DNA of 64,000 bases from Chitinophaga japonensis. Its GTDB lineage: Bacteria > Bacteroidota > Bacteroidia > Chitinophagales > Chitinophagaceae. Shown piece after piece: positions 36,601-46,285 of this stretch (positions within the stretch are counted from its first letter, which is position 1; the number at the start of each line of letters is the position of its first letter). Below the pieces are notes generated by a model that did not search any database, was not told the DNA's origin, and saw nothing but the letters and a program-made list of their open reading frames with translations. The translations under genes were made by a program, and so were the position numbers. The DNA lies in NCBI RefSeq assembly GCF_007830125.1, contig NZ_VLLG01000002.1:62001-126000 (forward strand), written 5' to 3'.

Positions 36601-37260
36601 GTCGGCGCCCGTATACTGCAGCCGGATGTCATCCGGGTTAGCGCCGGGATGCACCACCAGGTCGTACTTCAGGAGGGAAGCCTCGGAATATACCTGCATG
36701 TCTATGCCTTTGTACAGCTCCCTGTACAGCAGGCCCTGGTAGGATCTTACACCGGAGCGCCATTTCGTAGAGTCGTTACCGATAAAATAATTGGAATAGG
36801 CTTCCCGGGGTTTATCCGGCACAATTTCCGGTTTCAGGGTAGCGCCCAGGAAGGTCACTTCGTAGGCATGCGCCTTTACTACCAGCGGCTGCGGTTTGCT
36901 TTGACCGGATGCGGACGACCGGGCGGCGGTGTTGGCGTTAGCAGCGCTTTTGGCATCATAGTCCACATAAGGCGGTTTATCCGTGCCCGTAGCGGCGTGG
37001 CCATGCATGTAATCATGTACTTTTTCCAGGCCTTCCTTTTCCAGCAGGTAAAAGGTAAAGCCATGCTGTTTCAGGAAAACGGTGCTGCCACCCAGGTTTG
37101 TTTTATACAGGAAATCTCCCTCCCACTGGCCTTTGTTCTCCACAAACTCCAGGGGGGTAAAATTCGTATTGGCGGGCGTTTGCCCTTTAACAGGCCGGCT
37201 TGCCAGCAGCCCGAGGGAGATACCTAAAAAAACGGCAAGGGAAGTGATTTTCAAGGGCAT
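33604..37260 (-). CDS. 1218-aa T9SS cargo: beta-propeller (SBBP-type) repeats, PKD domains, type B sorting domain (copy 2)
   Basis: The architecture is identical to the adjacent copy: signal peptide (about residues 1-26, ending VKGQ), FVENKGQWEGDFLYKT domain, SBBP-type propeller repeats, four PKD domains and a type B T9SS C-terminus (AFSPNGDGMNDVL, NRWGQLVF, ending GSITLLR). The copies align almost end to end; divergence concentrates in the low-complexity linker at about residues 95-135 and in short loops. It is the upstream member of a minus-strand run copy 2, copy 1, PorP/SprF. Tandem duplication followed by divergence is the simplest explanation. Confidence 0.9.
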   Translation of the reverse strand: MPLKITSLAVFLGISLGLLASRPVKGQTPANTNFTPLEFVENKGQWEGDFLYKTNLGGSTVFLKQHGFTFYLLEKEGLEKVHDYMHGHAATGTDKPPYVDYDAKSAANANTAARSSASGQSKPQPLVVKAHAYEVTFLGATLKPEIVPDKPREAYSNYFIGNDSTKWRSGVRSYQGLLYRELYKGIDMQVYSEASLLKYDLVVHPGANPDDIRLQYTGADKLEIKKGQLEITTSVGVATELAPYAYQYINNQRVPVKVTYRLHGNEVSFKVSGKYDPQYTLVIDPTYVFSTVSGARADNWGFTATYDAQGNFYGGGISFDPGNYPVTPGAVQNAYQGGQFDIAISKFDPTGRSLLYATYIGGNGVEQPHSLIVDSQGNLVISGRTTSSNFPFTNVVGTRGGWDIAIVKLNAAGTARIGALCVAGSANDGVNMTDNREAGTQVLLRNYGDDARSEVVVDENDNVYVASCTHSANFPVTTGVFQTSFGGAQDGVVMKLTPDCTGLQWASFIGGSREDAAYVLAVSGNTVYVAGGTASSDFRTTAGSIYPSFRGGVCDGFVSHISNDGATVLQSTFMGSDNPSADQVYGIQLDANGFVYIMGTTEGTWPARQPAGTATFYNDNSRQFISKLQPNLSAFVYSTTFGKNNQLPSISPVAFLVDKCENVYISGWGGGLNKTIYANSGTRDLPVKNALQRSTDDQDFYFFVLQRDATDVLFASFFGGNGLYEHVDGGTSRFDRNGVIYQGICAWCGSAPKPRYPTTPGAYSSTAPSNCNLGALKIAFNLDGVRAGIKTLDRKQNYCVPADVTFVDTTGTPAQSRTWNFGDGTPPVTGNLDTVTHTYAQTGDYIVQLIKCDPSSCNGCDTAFTEVRIRADEATVNLVATRLQPCEALSYEFTNNSVAPAGKPFTNQSFILDYGDGTPPVTVGLGTWQHAYQADGIYNATLTLVDTNYCNAPHTDTVPLRVAANVVASFVPMPDSACAPAEISFDNTTRGGESFTWDFGDGSPVSTDIYPTHTYANPGTYTVTLHAVDNNTCNLEDDASMTVFVSESPTADFTFSPDKPEENTPVTFVNQSIGAVSYLWEFGDGQVSAETNPVHQYNQSGTYNVCLYATNQTGCTDSACTQVAAIVIPLFDVPNAFSPNGDGMNDVLLVRGFGIAKFNLKIFNRWGQLVFESNDPAIGWDGRYKGALQSMDAYAYTVYIEFSDGTKANKSGSITLLR

Positions 37261-37273
37261 ATAAATTTAAAAA

Positions 37274-37350
37274 TCCACAGCCAACCTATTACGGACCGCT
37301 GCATATACCTGGCAGGCAAATGCGGAGCGCCATAATGGGCAGGCTGTGGA
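37274..37350. promoter_or_regulatory. Inverted repeat upstream of the 1218-aa copy 2
   Basis: TCCACAGCC (37274-37282) and GGCTGTGGA (37342-37350) form a perfect 9-bp inverted repeat with a 59-nt interior. It lies in the 120-nt spacer between the recG stop and the cargo gene start, so it could be a recG terminator-like fold or a long 5'-leader structure. It does not resemble the word-arm elements. Confidence 0.4.
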
Positions 37351-37380
37351 CAGATTTACGGTTGTATAACGTTAAAACCC

Positions 37381-39492
<2,112 letters not shown>

Positions 39493-39494
39493 AT

Positions 39495-40820
39495 TTAATC
39501 TGCGATTGCTTCCAACTTACCTTCTACAAACAATTTCATCCACTCCGTGGTCACGGATTTGGGACGTTCTATAGGGAGGGCCAGCGCCCGGTCCCAGCAC
39601 AGGGAAGCCAGTACGCCCAGCGCACGGGATACGCCGAACAGCACGGTATAGAATTCATATTCCACAAAGCCGTAATGCACCAGCAGCGCGCCGGAATGCG
39701 CATCCACGTTAGGCCAGGGATTTTTCACCTTGCCCAGTTCCTGCAGTATGCCCGGTACGGTGTCATACACCATCCACACAATACGCACCAGCTCGTCGTT
39801 CTGCAGGTGTTTTTTGGCAAACTCCATCTGCGCGGTAAAACGCGGGTCTGTCTTACGCAGCACGGCATGGCCGTAACCCGGCACTACCTTACCTTCTGAC
39901 AGGGTTTTACGCACATACTGCTCTATCTGCGCCTTGGTGGGAATGCCGCCGCCCAGTTCCTCGCGCATGTTCAGTATCCACTTGATCACTTCCTGGTTGG
40001 CAAGGCCATGCAGGGGGCCGGCCAGGCCGTTCATACCGGCGGCAAAGGCCAGGTAGGCATCGCTGAGGGCGGAACCTACCAGGTGCGTCGTATGCGCGCT
40101 TACGTTACCACCTTCGTGATCGGCGTGGATGGTCATGTACAGGCGCATCAGCTCCTTGAAACCATCATCGTCATATCCCAGCATGTGGGCAAAGTTGGCA
40201 GCCCAGTCCAGCATGCCGTTGGGCTGTATATGGTGACCGCCCTTGTACTTACGGCGGTATACATAGGCGGCAATATGCGGGAGGCGGGCAATCAGGTTCA
40301 TGGTGTCCTCGTACATGTAGCTCCAGTAATCCTTTTTGCTCATCCCTTCCGCGTAGGCTTTGGCAAAAACAGATTCCGTCTGCAGGGCCATAATGCCTAC
40401 GTTAAACATCGTCATGGGGTGCGTGCTGATGGGCAACGCTTCTATAGCATCAAATACATAATTCGGCACATGAGAACGGCGGGCCCACATACCGGACAGA
40501 TACTGCACATCTGCCTCAGTAGGCAGCTCACCTATCAGCATGAGATAAAACAAACCTTCAGGTAAGGGCTCCGCGCCACCCTGCGTTTTAGGCAGGTGCT
40601 CCCTCAGCTCAGGAATGGAATAACCTCTGAAACGTATTCCTTCATTGGCATCCAGCAGGGAAGTTTCAGATACCAGCCCGGTAATACCACGCATACCCTG
40701 GTATACCTGCCCAATAGTAACCTCATCTATTTTCCTGCTACCATGATTCTTAATCAGTTCCTTTACTTCGAGACCCAGCTCTTCGGCCTTTACCTTGAAT
40801 TTTTCTTTTATGTATCCCAT
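39495..40820 (-). CDS. gltA: Citrate synthase, eukaryotic (mitochondrial) type
   Basis: A 441-aa enzyme condensing oxaloacetate and acetyl-CoA to citrate at the entry of the TCA cycle. Its sequence follows mitochondrial citrate synthase rather than the E. coli GltA type: GIRFRGYSIPE, PLPEGLFYLML, HEGGNVSAHTTHLVGSALSD, NGLAGPLHGLANQEV, VVPGYGHAVLRKTDPR and NVDAHSGALL. Catalytic residues are His271, His318 and Asp373. The ATG at 40820 (MGYIKEKF) is chosen; a longer frame up to 40940 crosses the promoter. Two regulatory repeats lie upstream, and recG follows 2 nt after its stop. Confidence 0.95.
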   Translation of the reverse strand: MGYIKEKFKVKAEELGLEVKELIKNHGSRKIDEVTIGQVYQGMRGITGLVSETSLLDANEGIRFRGYSIPELREHLPKTQGGAEPLPEGLFYLMLIGELPTEADVQYLSGMWARRSHVPNYVFDAIEALPISTHPMTMFNVGIMALQTESVFAKAYAEGMSKKDYWSYMYEDTMNLIARLPHIAAYVYRRKYKGGHHIQPNGMLDWAANFAHMLGYDDDGFKELMRLYMTIHADHEGGNVSAHTTHLVGSALSDAYLAFAAGMNGLAGPLHGLANQEVIKWILNMREELGGGIPTKAQIEQYVRKTLSEGKVVPGYGHAVLRKTDPRFTAQMEFAKKHLQNDELVRIVWMVYDTVPGILQELGKVKNPWPNVDAHSGALLVHYGFVEYEFYTVLFGVSRALGVLASLCWDRALALPIERPKSVTTEWMKLFVEGKLEAIAD

Positions 40821-40862
40821 ATCTGATACTATAGTTTGGTAAGTAAAACAAAATCGATCAAT

Positions 40863-40918
40863 TGTCAAAAGTAATGATTTGTTAACGAAGTTGCACGTCT
40901 TTTGACAGTTGTTAACGA
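40863..40918 (-). promoter_or_regulatory. gltA promoter with paired repeats
   Basis: On the minus strand TACTTTTG (40873-40866) matches the -7 consensus, 45 nt before the gltA ATG. It overlaps one arm of a perfect 9-bp inverted repeat, TGTCAAAAG (40863-40871) and CTTTTGACA (40899-40907). Two direct copies of TTGTTAACGA lie at 40879-40888 and 40909-40918, 30 bp apart, about three helical turns. This looks like a regulator-binding region; the regulator is unknown. Confidence 0.55.
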
Positions 40919-41019
40919 CCGGACACTGCCGGGCGGCCAATCCGGAAAACTGTTATACAGCTACTTAGCCCGGCAATAAAGCAATTGAGCGGTTTTATTA
41001 AAGAAATGTGAATTTTTTA

Positions 41020-42099
41020 TTATTTAGGCGCCCGCATATACAGCCATACTGCCAGGCCGCCAAACAGAAAATTGGGTATCCATACGGCCAGCAGCGGGTT
41101 CAGGCTGGCTTTGGTGGAAAACACCGTCGAGAATTGCAGGAAGATAATATAGCTGGCGCTGATCACAATGCCCAGGGCCAGGTGCAGGCCGCTGCCCCCT
41201 CTTACCTTACGGGAGGCAATGATGGCCCCGATAAGGCTCAGGATAATCACTGCCGCGGCGGAGGAGGTACGGCGGTATTTTTCCACGTAGAAGGTGTTGA
41301 GCCCTTCTGCCCCCCGCAGCTCCTCCCGGTCAATATACCGGTTCAGCTCCGGGGTGGTCATGGCTTCCTGGATATTTCTTTCCTCCACCAGCTCCTTGGG
41401 TGTGAGGGGTATTTTCAGCGTGGTATCCTGCTTGTTCCACCACTGCTCCTTCAGCCCGTTGATGCGGCGCAGGGATACATAGCTGAGCTTCCAGGTGCCG
41501 TTGGTAGAGTCCCACATAATACGGTCGGCGCGGAGCTTGAAGGTCATGTCCAGCCCTTCCACCCTTTCCAGTACGAAATTGCTGCCGCCCTTGTAGCCGG
41601 GATCATAAGAGCCGAAGGTCACGTAAGTAAAGCTGTCTATGCGGGTGGTGCGGTCGTACTGGGTTTTACCGGCATCGCGCGACCTGATGTAGGTATTCTC
41701 AAAAGTAGTGCGGATGCGGTTAGCGTTGGGCACGGTCCAGCGGTTCCCCAGCCAGAGGATGCCGCCGAACAGGAAAGCGCCGATCCAGTAAGGGCGCAGG
41801 AAGCGCCGGAAGCTCACCCCGGCGCTCAGGATAGCGATGATCTCTGAACGGTAGGCCAGCTTGGATGTAAAAAATATAACCGAGATGAATATGAACAGGG
41901 GAAAAAGCAGGGCGGCTATATGGGGGATGAAGCCAAAGTAATAGTCCACCACGATCGTTTGCAGCGAAAGATTGTGGGTCATGAAATCATCCACCTTTTC
42001 CGTAATGTCGATCACTACTGAAATGATCAGCAGGATCATGAGGGAGTAAATGAAAGTGCCTATGAATTTGCGAAGTATATACCAATCTATCTTTGTCAT
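41020..42099 (-). CDS. LptF/LptG family lipopolysaccharide export permease
   Basis: A 359-aa YjgP/YjgQ-family inner-membrane protein. Hydrophobic segments lie near residues 13-33, 55-80 and 98-118, then a large periplasmic beta-jellyroll (about 130-270), then three C-terminal segments (about 280-355), as in LptF/LptG. LptF and LptG with LptB extract LPS from the inner membrane. Bacteroidota often carry the two permeases at separate loci; whether this is F or G is not resolved. The nearby upstream gene tgt is on the same strand but separated by a repeat element. Confidence 0.88.
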   Translation of the reverse strand: MTKIDWYILRKFIGTFIYSLMILLIISVVIDITEKVDDFMTHNLSLQTIVVDYYFGFIPHIAALLFPLFIFISVIFFTSKLAYRSEIIAILSAGVSFRRFLRPYWIGAFLFGGILWLGNRWTVPNANRIRTTFENTYIRSRDAGKTQYDRTTRIDSFTYVTFGSYDPGYKGGSNFVLERVEGLDMTFKLRADRIMWDSTNGTWKLSYVSLRRINGLKEQWWNKQDTTLKIPLTPKELVEERNIQEAMTTPELNRYIDREELRGAEGLNTFYVEKYRRTSSAAAVIILSLIGAIIASRKVRGGSGLHLALGIVISASYIIFLQFSTVFSTKASLNPLLAVWIPNFLFGGLAVWLYMRAPK

Positions 42100-42117
42100 A
42101 TATAATAGTGTAAAAAT

Positions 42118-42216
42118 AGGAAAAAGGAGAAAGGAAAAGGGAGAAAGCTGCGAGTAGGGAACAAACTCGCTCCCCCTTTCCTTTTTCCATTCTCCCTTCT
42201 CCTTTCACAATTTACC
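42118..42216. repeat. Intergenic inverted-word element (GGAGAAAGG type)
   Basis: A purine-only left arm (42118-42147; GGAAAAAGGAGAAAGG words) and a pyrimidine-rich right arm (42176-42213; CCTTTTTCCATTCTCCC words) are inverted relative to each other. The centre 42148-42175 reads on the minus strand AGCGAGTTTG, sharing AGCGAGTTT with the centre at 20822. The spacer continues to the tgt stop with CACTTTTTAC-type words. Long purine/pyrimidine tracts could also form triplex DNA. Confidence 0.62.
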
Positions 42217-42225
42217 TTTCACTTT

Positions 42226-43356
42226 TTACAACCTTGTTTGCAATTGTTTAACCATTGTTGTTTTCCAGGCGGCGTAATTGCCCGCCAGTATCTGCTCCCG
42301 GGCGGCTTTTACCAACTGCAGGTAAAAGGCCAGGTTGTGAATGCTTGCCAATTGCATGCCCAGTATCTCGCCGGCTGCAAAAAGGTGGCGGAGATAGGCC
42401 CTGGTGTAGTGGTTGCTGGCAAAGCAGTCGGTCTGCTCATCCAGCGGCGAAAAGTCGGTCGCCCACTTTTTGTTCTTGATATTGATCACGCCCTGCCAGG
42501 TGAACAGCATGCCGTTGCGGCCGTTGCGGGTAGGCATCACGCAGTCAAACATATCCACGCCCAGGGCTATGTTCTCCAGGATATTCCAGGGCGTGCCCAC
42601 GCCCATCAGGTAGCGGGGTTTGTGCGCGGGCAGGATATCGCATACCAGCCCGCACATATCGTACATTTCGGCTTCCGGCTCCCCTACACTGAGGCCGCCA
42701 ATAGCATTGCCGTCGCATTCGCGGGCGGCAATCTCCGTGGCGGAAATGGTGCGCAGGTCCTTGAAGGTGCTGCCCTGCACAATAGGGAACAGCGATTGCT
42801 GGTGACCCCAGGCCGGCTGCGTTTCCCGCATGCGCTGTATGCAACGGTCCAGCCAGCGGTGGGTCAGCTCCATGGACTTGCGGGCGTAGCGGTACTCCGA
42901 AGGATAGGGCGGGCATTCGTCAAAAGCCATAATGATATCCGCCCCGATGGTGCGCTGGATATCCATCACATTCTCCGGGGTGAACAGGTGCCGGCTGCCG
43001 TCAATATGCGACTGGAACACCACCCCTTCTTCCTTGATCTTGCGGTTGGCCGCCAGGGAAAACACCTGGTAGCCCCCGCTGTCCGTAAGCAGGGGACGGT
43101 CCCAACCGTTAAACCGGTGCAGGCCGCCGGCGGCGGACAGCACCTCCAGGCCGGGGCGCAGGTACAGGTGGTAGGTATTGCCCAGGATGATCTGCGCCTG
43201 CACATCGCTGCGGAGCTGTTCCTGGGTAACGGCCTTTACGCTGCCCACCGTGCCTACGGGCATAAAAATGGGCGTGGCAATGGCGCCATGGTCCGTGGTA
43301 AGCACACCGGCCCGGGCGCGGGAATTGTGGTCTGTGGTAATAAGATCGAACTGCAT
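42226..43356 (-). CDS. tgt: tRNA-guanine transglycosylase (queuosine)
   Basis: A 376-aa enzyme exchanging G34 for preQ1 in tRNAs with GUN anticodons. Active-site motifs are TDSGGYQVFSL (Asp92) and FDCVMPTRNGRNG (nucleophile Asp271). Near the C-terminus the usual zinc ligands CxCxxC...H are replaced by T309-D-C311-F-A-S314 with His340 kept, so two of three cysteines are missing. The catalytic residues are intact, so the enzyme is probably active with a loosened or zinc-free fold. The ATG at 43356 fits the family N-terminus (FDLITTDHNSRARAG) and a TACCTTTG box 10 nt upstream. Confidence 0.94.
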   Translation of the reverse strand: MQFDLITTDHNSRARAGVLTTDHGAIATPIFMPVGTVGSVKAVTQEQLRSDVQAQIILGNTYHLYLRPGLEVLSAAGGLHRFNGWDRPLLTDSGGYQVFSLAANRKIKEEGVVFQSHIDGSRHLFTPENVMDIQRTIGADIIMAFDECPPYPSEYRYARKSMELTHRWLDRCIQRMRETQPAWGHQQSLFPIVQGSTFKDLRTISATEIAARECDGNAIGGLSVGEPEAEMYDMCGLVCDILPAHKPRYLMGVGTPWNILENIALGVDMFDCVMPTRNGRNGMLFTWQGVINIKNKKWATDFSPLDEQTDCFASNHYTRAYLRHLFAAGEILGMQLASIHNLAFYLQLVKAAREQILAGNYAAWKTTMVKQLQTRL

Positions 43357-43366
43357 AAAACAGGGG

Positions 43367-43374
43367 CAAAGGTA
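43367..43374 (-). promoter_or_regulatory. TAnnTTTG promoter box of tgt
   Basis: The minus strand reads TACCTTTG, 10 nt before the tgt ATG, so the leader would be very short. It stands back to back with the box of the divergent glycosyltransferase gene. Confidence 0.6.
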
Positions 43375-43422
43375 GCCTATAACTTTTTTATCCCCATCGA
43401 TAGACAGATAAACAAAAACATA

Positions 43423-43430
43423 TATATTTG
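43423..43430 (+). promoter_or_regulatory. TAnnTTTG promoter box of the glycosyltransferase-rsmG unit
   Basis: TATATTTG lies 8 nt before the ATG at 43439. No TTTG -33 element was seen at the usual spacing. Confidence 0.55.
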
Positions 43431-43438
43431 TCCCCAAT

Positions 43439-44572
43439 ATGTCGGAAAGCCTGGGTTTAATCGCCTTTTATGTTTTTGCTACCATAGCTGGTATACAGGT
43501 GCTGTACTACCTGATCTTTTTTTCCCGTGTAGCTTTTTACCGTCGCAGGTTCAACAGCGACGAAACGCCTGACAACCGTTTTTCCATAATCATCTGTGCC
43601 AAGAACGAGGAGCTGAACCTCCAAAAAAACCTGCCCACGGTGCTGCAGCAGCGGTACGGCTCCAATCATGCCCCTGATTACGAAGTAATTGTGGTGAACG
43701 ACAATTCCGAGGACGACACGAAATATTACCTGCGCTCCATAGAGCCGGGCTATGCGCATTACCGCCATATAGAGCTGAAGCAGCAGGCCAAATTCATTCC
43801 CGGCAAAAAGTATCCCCTGTCCATCGGCCTCAAGGGTGCGCAGCATGAGCACGTGCTGCTGACGGATGCGGACTGTAAGCCCGCCAGCGTTAACTGGCTG
43901 TCTATCATGTCCCAGGGGTTCCGGGACGGGAAGGAGATCGTGCTGGGCTACGGCCCTTATCATAAAAAACCGGGCTTCCTGAACAAGGTGATCCGTTATG
44001 AGACCTTTTTCAGCGCCCTGCAATACCTGTCCTTTGCCATGGCGGGCATCCCCTACATGGGCGTGGGCCGCAACCTGGCCTATAAGAAAGAGCTGTTCTT
44101 CCGGCACAAGGGCTTTACCAACCACCAGCACCTAGCCTCCGGCGACGACGACCTGTTTGTGAACAGCGCCGCCAACAGCCGGAACGTAGCCGTGGTGCTC
44201 GACAAACAAGCCTTTACCTATTCCGAGCCCAAGACCAGTTGGGACCGCTGGTTCCGCCAGAAAACGCGGCATATGTCCACCGGCAAACATTACCGTTTCG
44301 GGCATAAGTTCCTGCTGGGACTGTTCTCCCTGACGCATTTCCTCTTCTATCCCGCTTTTATTGTGAGCCTTTTTTACCAGCCCTTCCTGTACTATACGCT
44401 GATCGCGTTTGGCAGCCGGCTGCTGGTGCAGACTGTGATCTCCTTTTTTGCGCTGCGCAAGCTGGGCGAGGGCGACCTGTTCAAGCTCTCCTGGTTCATG
44501 GACCTGTTTATGTGGCTGTATTACATTATCTTCGCACCCGCACTGTTTTTCAAGTCGAAGAATAAATGGTGA
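43439..44572 (+). CDS. Membrane-bound family 2 glycosyltransferase
   Basis: A 377-aa GT-A fold glycosyltransferase. An N-terminal hydrophobic segment (about residues 5-27) is followed by the catalytic domain: SIIICAKNEELNLQ, VVNDNSEDDT, the DAD metal motif in LLTDADCKPAS, ASGDDD, and QKTRHMSTG in place of the common QxxRW. Two to three C-terminal membrane segments (about 295-370) anchor it. It would transfer sugars to a lipid or polysaccharide at the cytoplasmic face. rsmG follows 12 nt later, likely co-transcribed; this need not mean shared function. Confidence 0.87.
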   Translation: MSESLGLIAFYVFATIAGIQVLYYLIFFSRVAFYRRRFNSDETPDNRFSIIICAKNEELNLQKNLPTVLQQRYGSNHAPDYEVIVVNDNSEDDTKYYLRSIEPGYAHYRHIELKQQAKFIPGKKYPLSIGLKGAQHEHVLLTDADCKPASVNWLSIMSQGFRDGKEIVLGYGPYHKKPGFLNKVIRYETFFSALQYLSFAMAGIPYMGVGRNLAYKKELFFRHKGFTNHQHLASGDDDLFVNSAANSRNVAVVLDKQAFTYSEPKTSWDRWFRQKTRHMSTGKHYRFGHKFLLGLFSLTHFLFYPAFIVSLFYQPFLYYTLIAFGSRLLVQTVISFFALRKLGEGDLFKLSWFMDLFMWLYYIIFAPALFFKSKNKW

Positions 44573-44584
44573 GGGTGAACCCAC

Positions 44585-45214
44585 ATGGACATTATCCTGA
44601 AATATTTCTCTGATTTTACGCCTTTGCAGTTGCAGCAACTGGCTGCGCTGGATGGCCTGTACCGGGAATGGAACGAAAAGATCAACGTGATCTCCCGCAA
44701 GGACATTGACAGCTTGTACGAAAAGCATGTGCTGCACTCCCTGAGCATAGCAGCCACTACGGACCTACCGCCAGGCACGCGGGTGCTGGACCTGGGCACC
44801 GGTGGCGGCTTCCCCGGCATTCCGCTGGCAATCTTTTTCCCGGAAGTACAGTTTCACCTGGCAGACTCCATCGGCAAAAAAATAAAAGTAGTGGAAGGTA
44901 TTGCTTCCGCGCTGCAGTTAACCAATGTAACCTACGCCCATACCCGTGCGGAGGAGATCAAAAACCGAAAGTTTGACGTGGTGGTGTCCCGGGCGGTAGC
45001 GCCCTTAAAGGACCTGTGGAGATGGAGCAAGCCCCTGCTGCAGAAAAGCAGCCACCGGCCTGCCGGTGCAGCAGGCGGACTGATCTGCCTCAAAGGCGGC
45101 GACCTGGCGCAGGAAATATCCGAGAGCGGCTGCCGGCCGGCCCTGGTAGATATTTACAAACTGTTCCCGGAGGAATATTTTAAGGAAAAATATATCGTAG
45201 TGGTAAAAAACTGA
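44585..45214 (+). CDS. rsmG: 16S rRNA (guanine527-N7)-methyltransferase RsmG
   Basis: A 209-aa SAM-dependent methyltransferase acting on 16S rRNA in the cytoplasm. Family motifs are WNEKINVISRKD, HVLHSLSIA, RVLDLGTGGGFPGIPLAI for SAM binding, and VVVSRAVAPLKDLWRW. Length is typical for Bacteroidota. The TGA stop lies inside the stem of the hairpin that separates it from the convergent lipase gene. Confidence 0.95.
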   Translation: MDIILKYFSDFTPLQLQQLAALDGLYREWNEKINVISRKDIDSLYEKHVLHSLSIAATTDLPPGTRVLDLGTGGGFPGIPLAIFFPEVQFHLADSIGKKIKVVEGIASALQLTNVTYAHTRAEEIKNRKFDVVVSRAVAPLKDLWRWSKPLLQKSSHRPAGAAGGLICLKGGDLAQEISESGCRPALVDIYKLFPEEYFKEKYIVVVKN

Positions 45215-45240
45215 AGCAGGTAAGGGGCTTACCTGCTTCA
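45212..45240 (-). terminator. 13-bp hairpin terminator between rsmG and the lipase gene
   Basis: A perfect 13-bp stem, TGAAGCAGGTAAG (45212-45224) and CTTACCTGCTTCA (45228-45240), with a 3-nt loop. On the minus strand it is followed by GTTTTTTACC, so it is an intrinsic terminator for the lipase gene. The plus-strand side lacks a T-tract. The rsmG stop codon forms the base of the stem. Confidence 0.85.
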
Positions 45241-45248
45241 GGGGTAAA

Positions 45249-46274
45249 TTATTTAGTTGTTTTGTTCCAGCACGAATTCCCTTCCGCATTCAGCATGGCC
45301 GGGGCCGGGTTGCTGCCATTCTTTGTTTCCAGCATATACAAATATGTTGGTAGGACATGCGCACATCCCAGGCACTTGAGAAGATCATTGCAATTTTTGG
45401 AACCGACGATCTCGGGATATTGGCTTGAATCAAGCGGGTAACCATCATCTACATGTTGCCCCCATAAATATGGCTGCTTGGGCACATCGTCCTGCGTATT
45501 ATAGATACGATAATTTTCCTGTACGCTGTTATTATACATTTTTACGAAGTCGGCATCGCCCACTTTGGGTGATGCATACGTATATACGATCATCTCACCA
45601 CTATTACCCGGGCTGTTAGCCGCCTGGGCTGCATACATGGTAGCCAGGGCGGCTCCCAGGCTGTGGCCGGTCACTACCGTGGGCACCTTCCCGGCATCCC
45701 TCAATGCAATAGATGGTTTTGCTGCCACATCCTTCAAGAGCACTTTGGAGGAGGCGTCTTTATCCGCATCGGGTGGCGTAAGCAGGACGATTGTTTGGTA
45801 GATCGTATGAAAACCACGAATCACCTTCCCTCCATTGGAAACTTCGGTAAAGGGTTGCAGATCGAGTTGCTCGTCGTCTTCAAATTCCATCTGCGTTTCC
45901 GTACCACGGATCGCTACCACATAGTTGTAGGGCGATTTTAGATACTTGGCTATGAATCCATAGTAGACAGGGATGTCCTTCTCCGTTTTTTTAGTGGCAA
46001 AGTCCGTCATCTGGATGTTATGCAATAGCTGATAATCCTCCAGAAAGCCGGGATACACAGATGGGTCATAGTTAACAGAATTAGGGTCACATGCATCTTT
46101 AATTGCCTTTTGATAGGCGGACAATGAAGGGTTGGTAACTTTCCCGGGATTATCCTTTGTATTACCCACTCCATAAAAAACAGCGTGAACGGTGGCAATA
46201 AGCTGGGCATACGTAATGGCGTCGTTCAGGTTAACGTCAGATGCTTTTACCTTGGTTTTGATTTGAGGTTCCAT
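45249..46274 (-). CDS. Class 3 lipase family protein
   Basis: A 341-aa alpha/beta-hydrolase. The nucleophile elbow is VTGHSLGAAL with Ser205. The likely triad partners are Asp262 in NTQDDVPKQP, as in fungal lipases, and His306 in CAHVLPTYL. VVAIRGTE is the oxyanion-region motif of the family. No signal peptide is visible, so an intracellular enzyme or a non-classical export route must be assumed. It would hydrolyse acylglycerols or other esters. Codon and base usage is more A/T-rich than in its neighbours, which may point to acquisition. Paired direct repeats lie just upstream. Confidence 0.86.
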   Translation of the reverse strand: MEPQIKTKVKASDVNLNDAITYAQLIATVHAVFYGVGNTKDNPGKVTNPSLSAYQKAIKDACDPNSVNYDPSVYPGFLEDYQLLHNIQMTDFATKKTEKDIPVYYGFIAKYLKSPYNYVVAIRGTETQMEFEDDEQLDLQPFTEVSNGGKVIRGFHTIYQTIVLLTPPDADKDASSKVLLKDVAAKPSIALRDAGKVPTVVTGHSLGAALATMYAAQAANSPGNSGEMIVYTYASPKVGDADFVKMYNNSVQENYRIYNTQDDVPKQPYLWGQHVDDGYPLDSSQYPEIVGSKNCNDLLKCLGCAHVLPTYLYMLETKNGSNPAPAMLNAEGNSCWNKTTK

Positions 46275-46285
46275 AGAATTGGTGA

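Noticed and set aside
40821..40940. 40-codon upstream extension of citrate synthase
   Set aside because: It crosses the TACTTTTG promoter box and paired repeats; the residues are cysteine-rich and unlike the family.
46261..46274. GAGGTTCCAT at the lipase start, identical to part of the core at 48069
   Set aside because: It encodes the first residues of the lipase in antisense and lacks flanking arms or the rest of the centre; chance is adequate.
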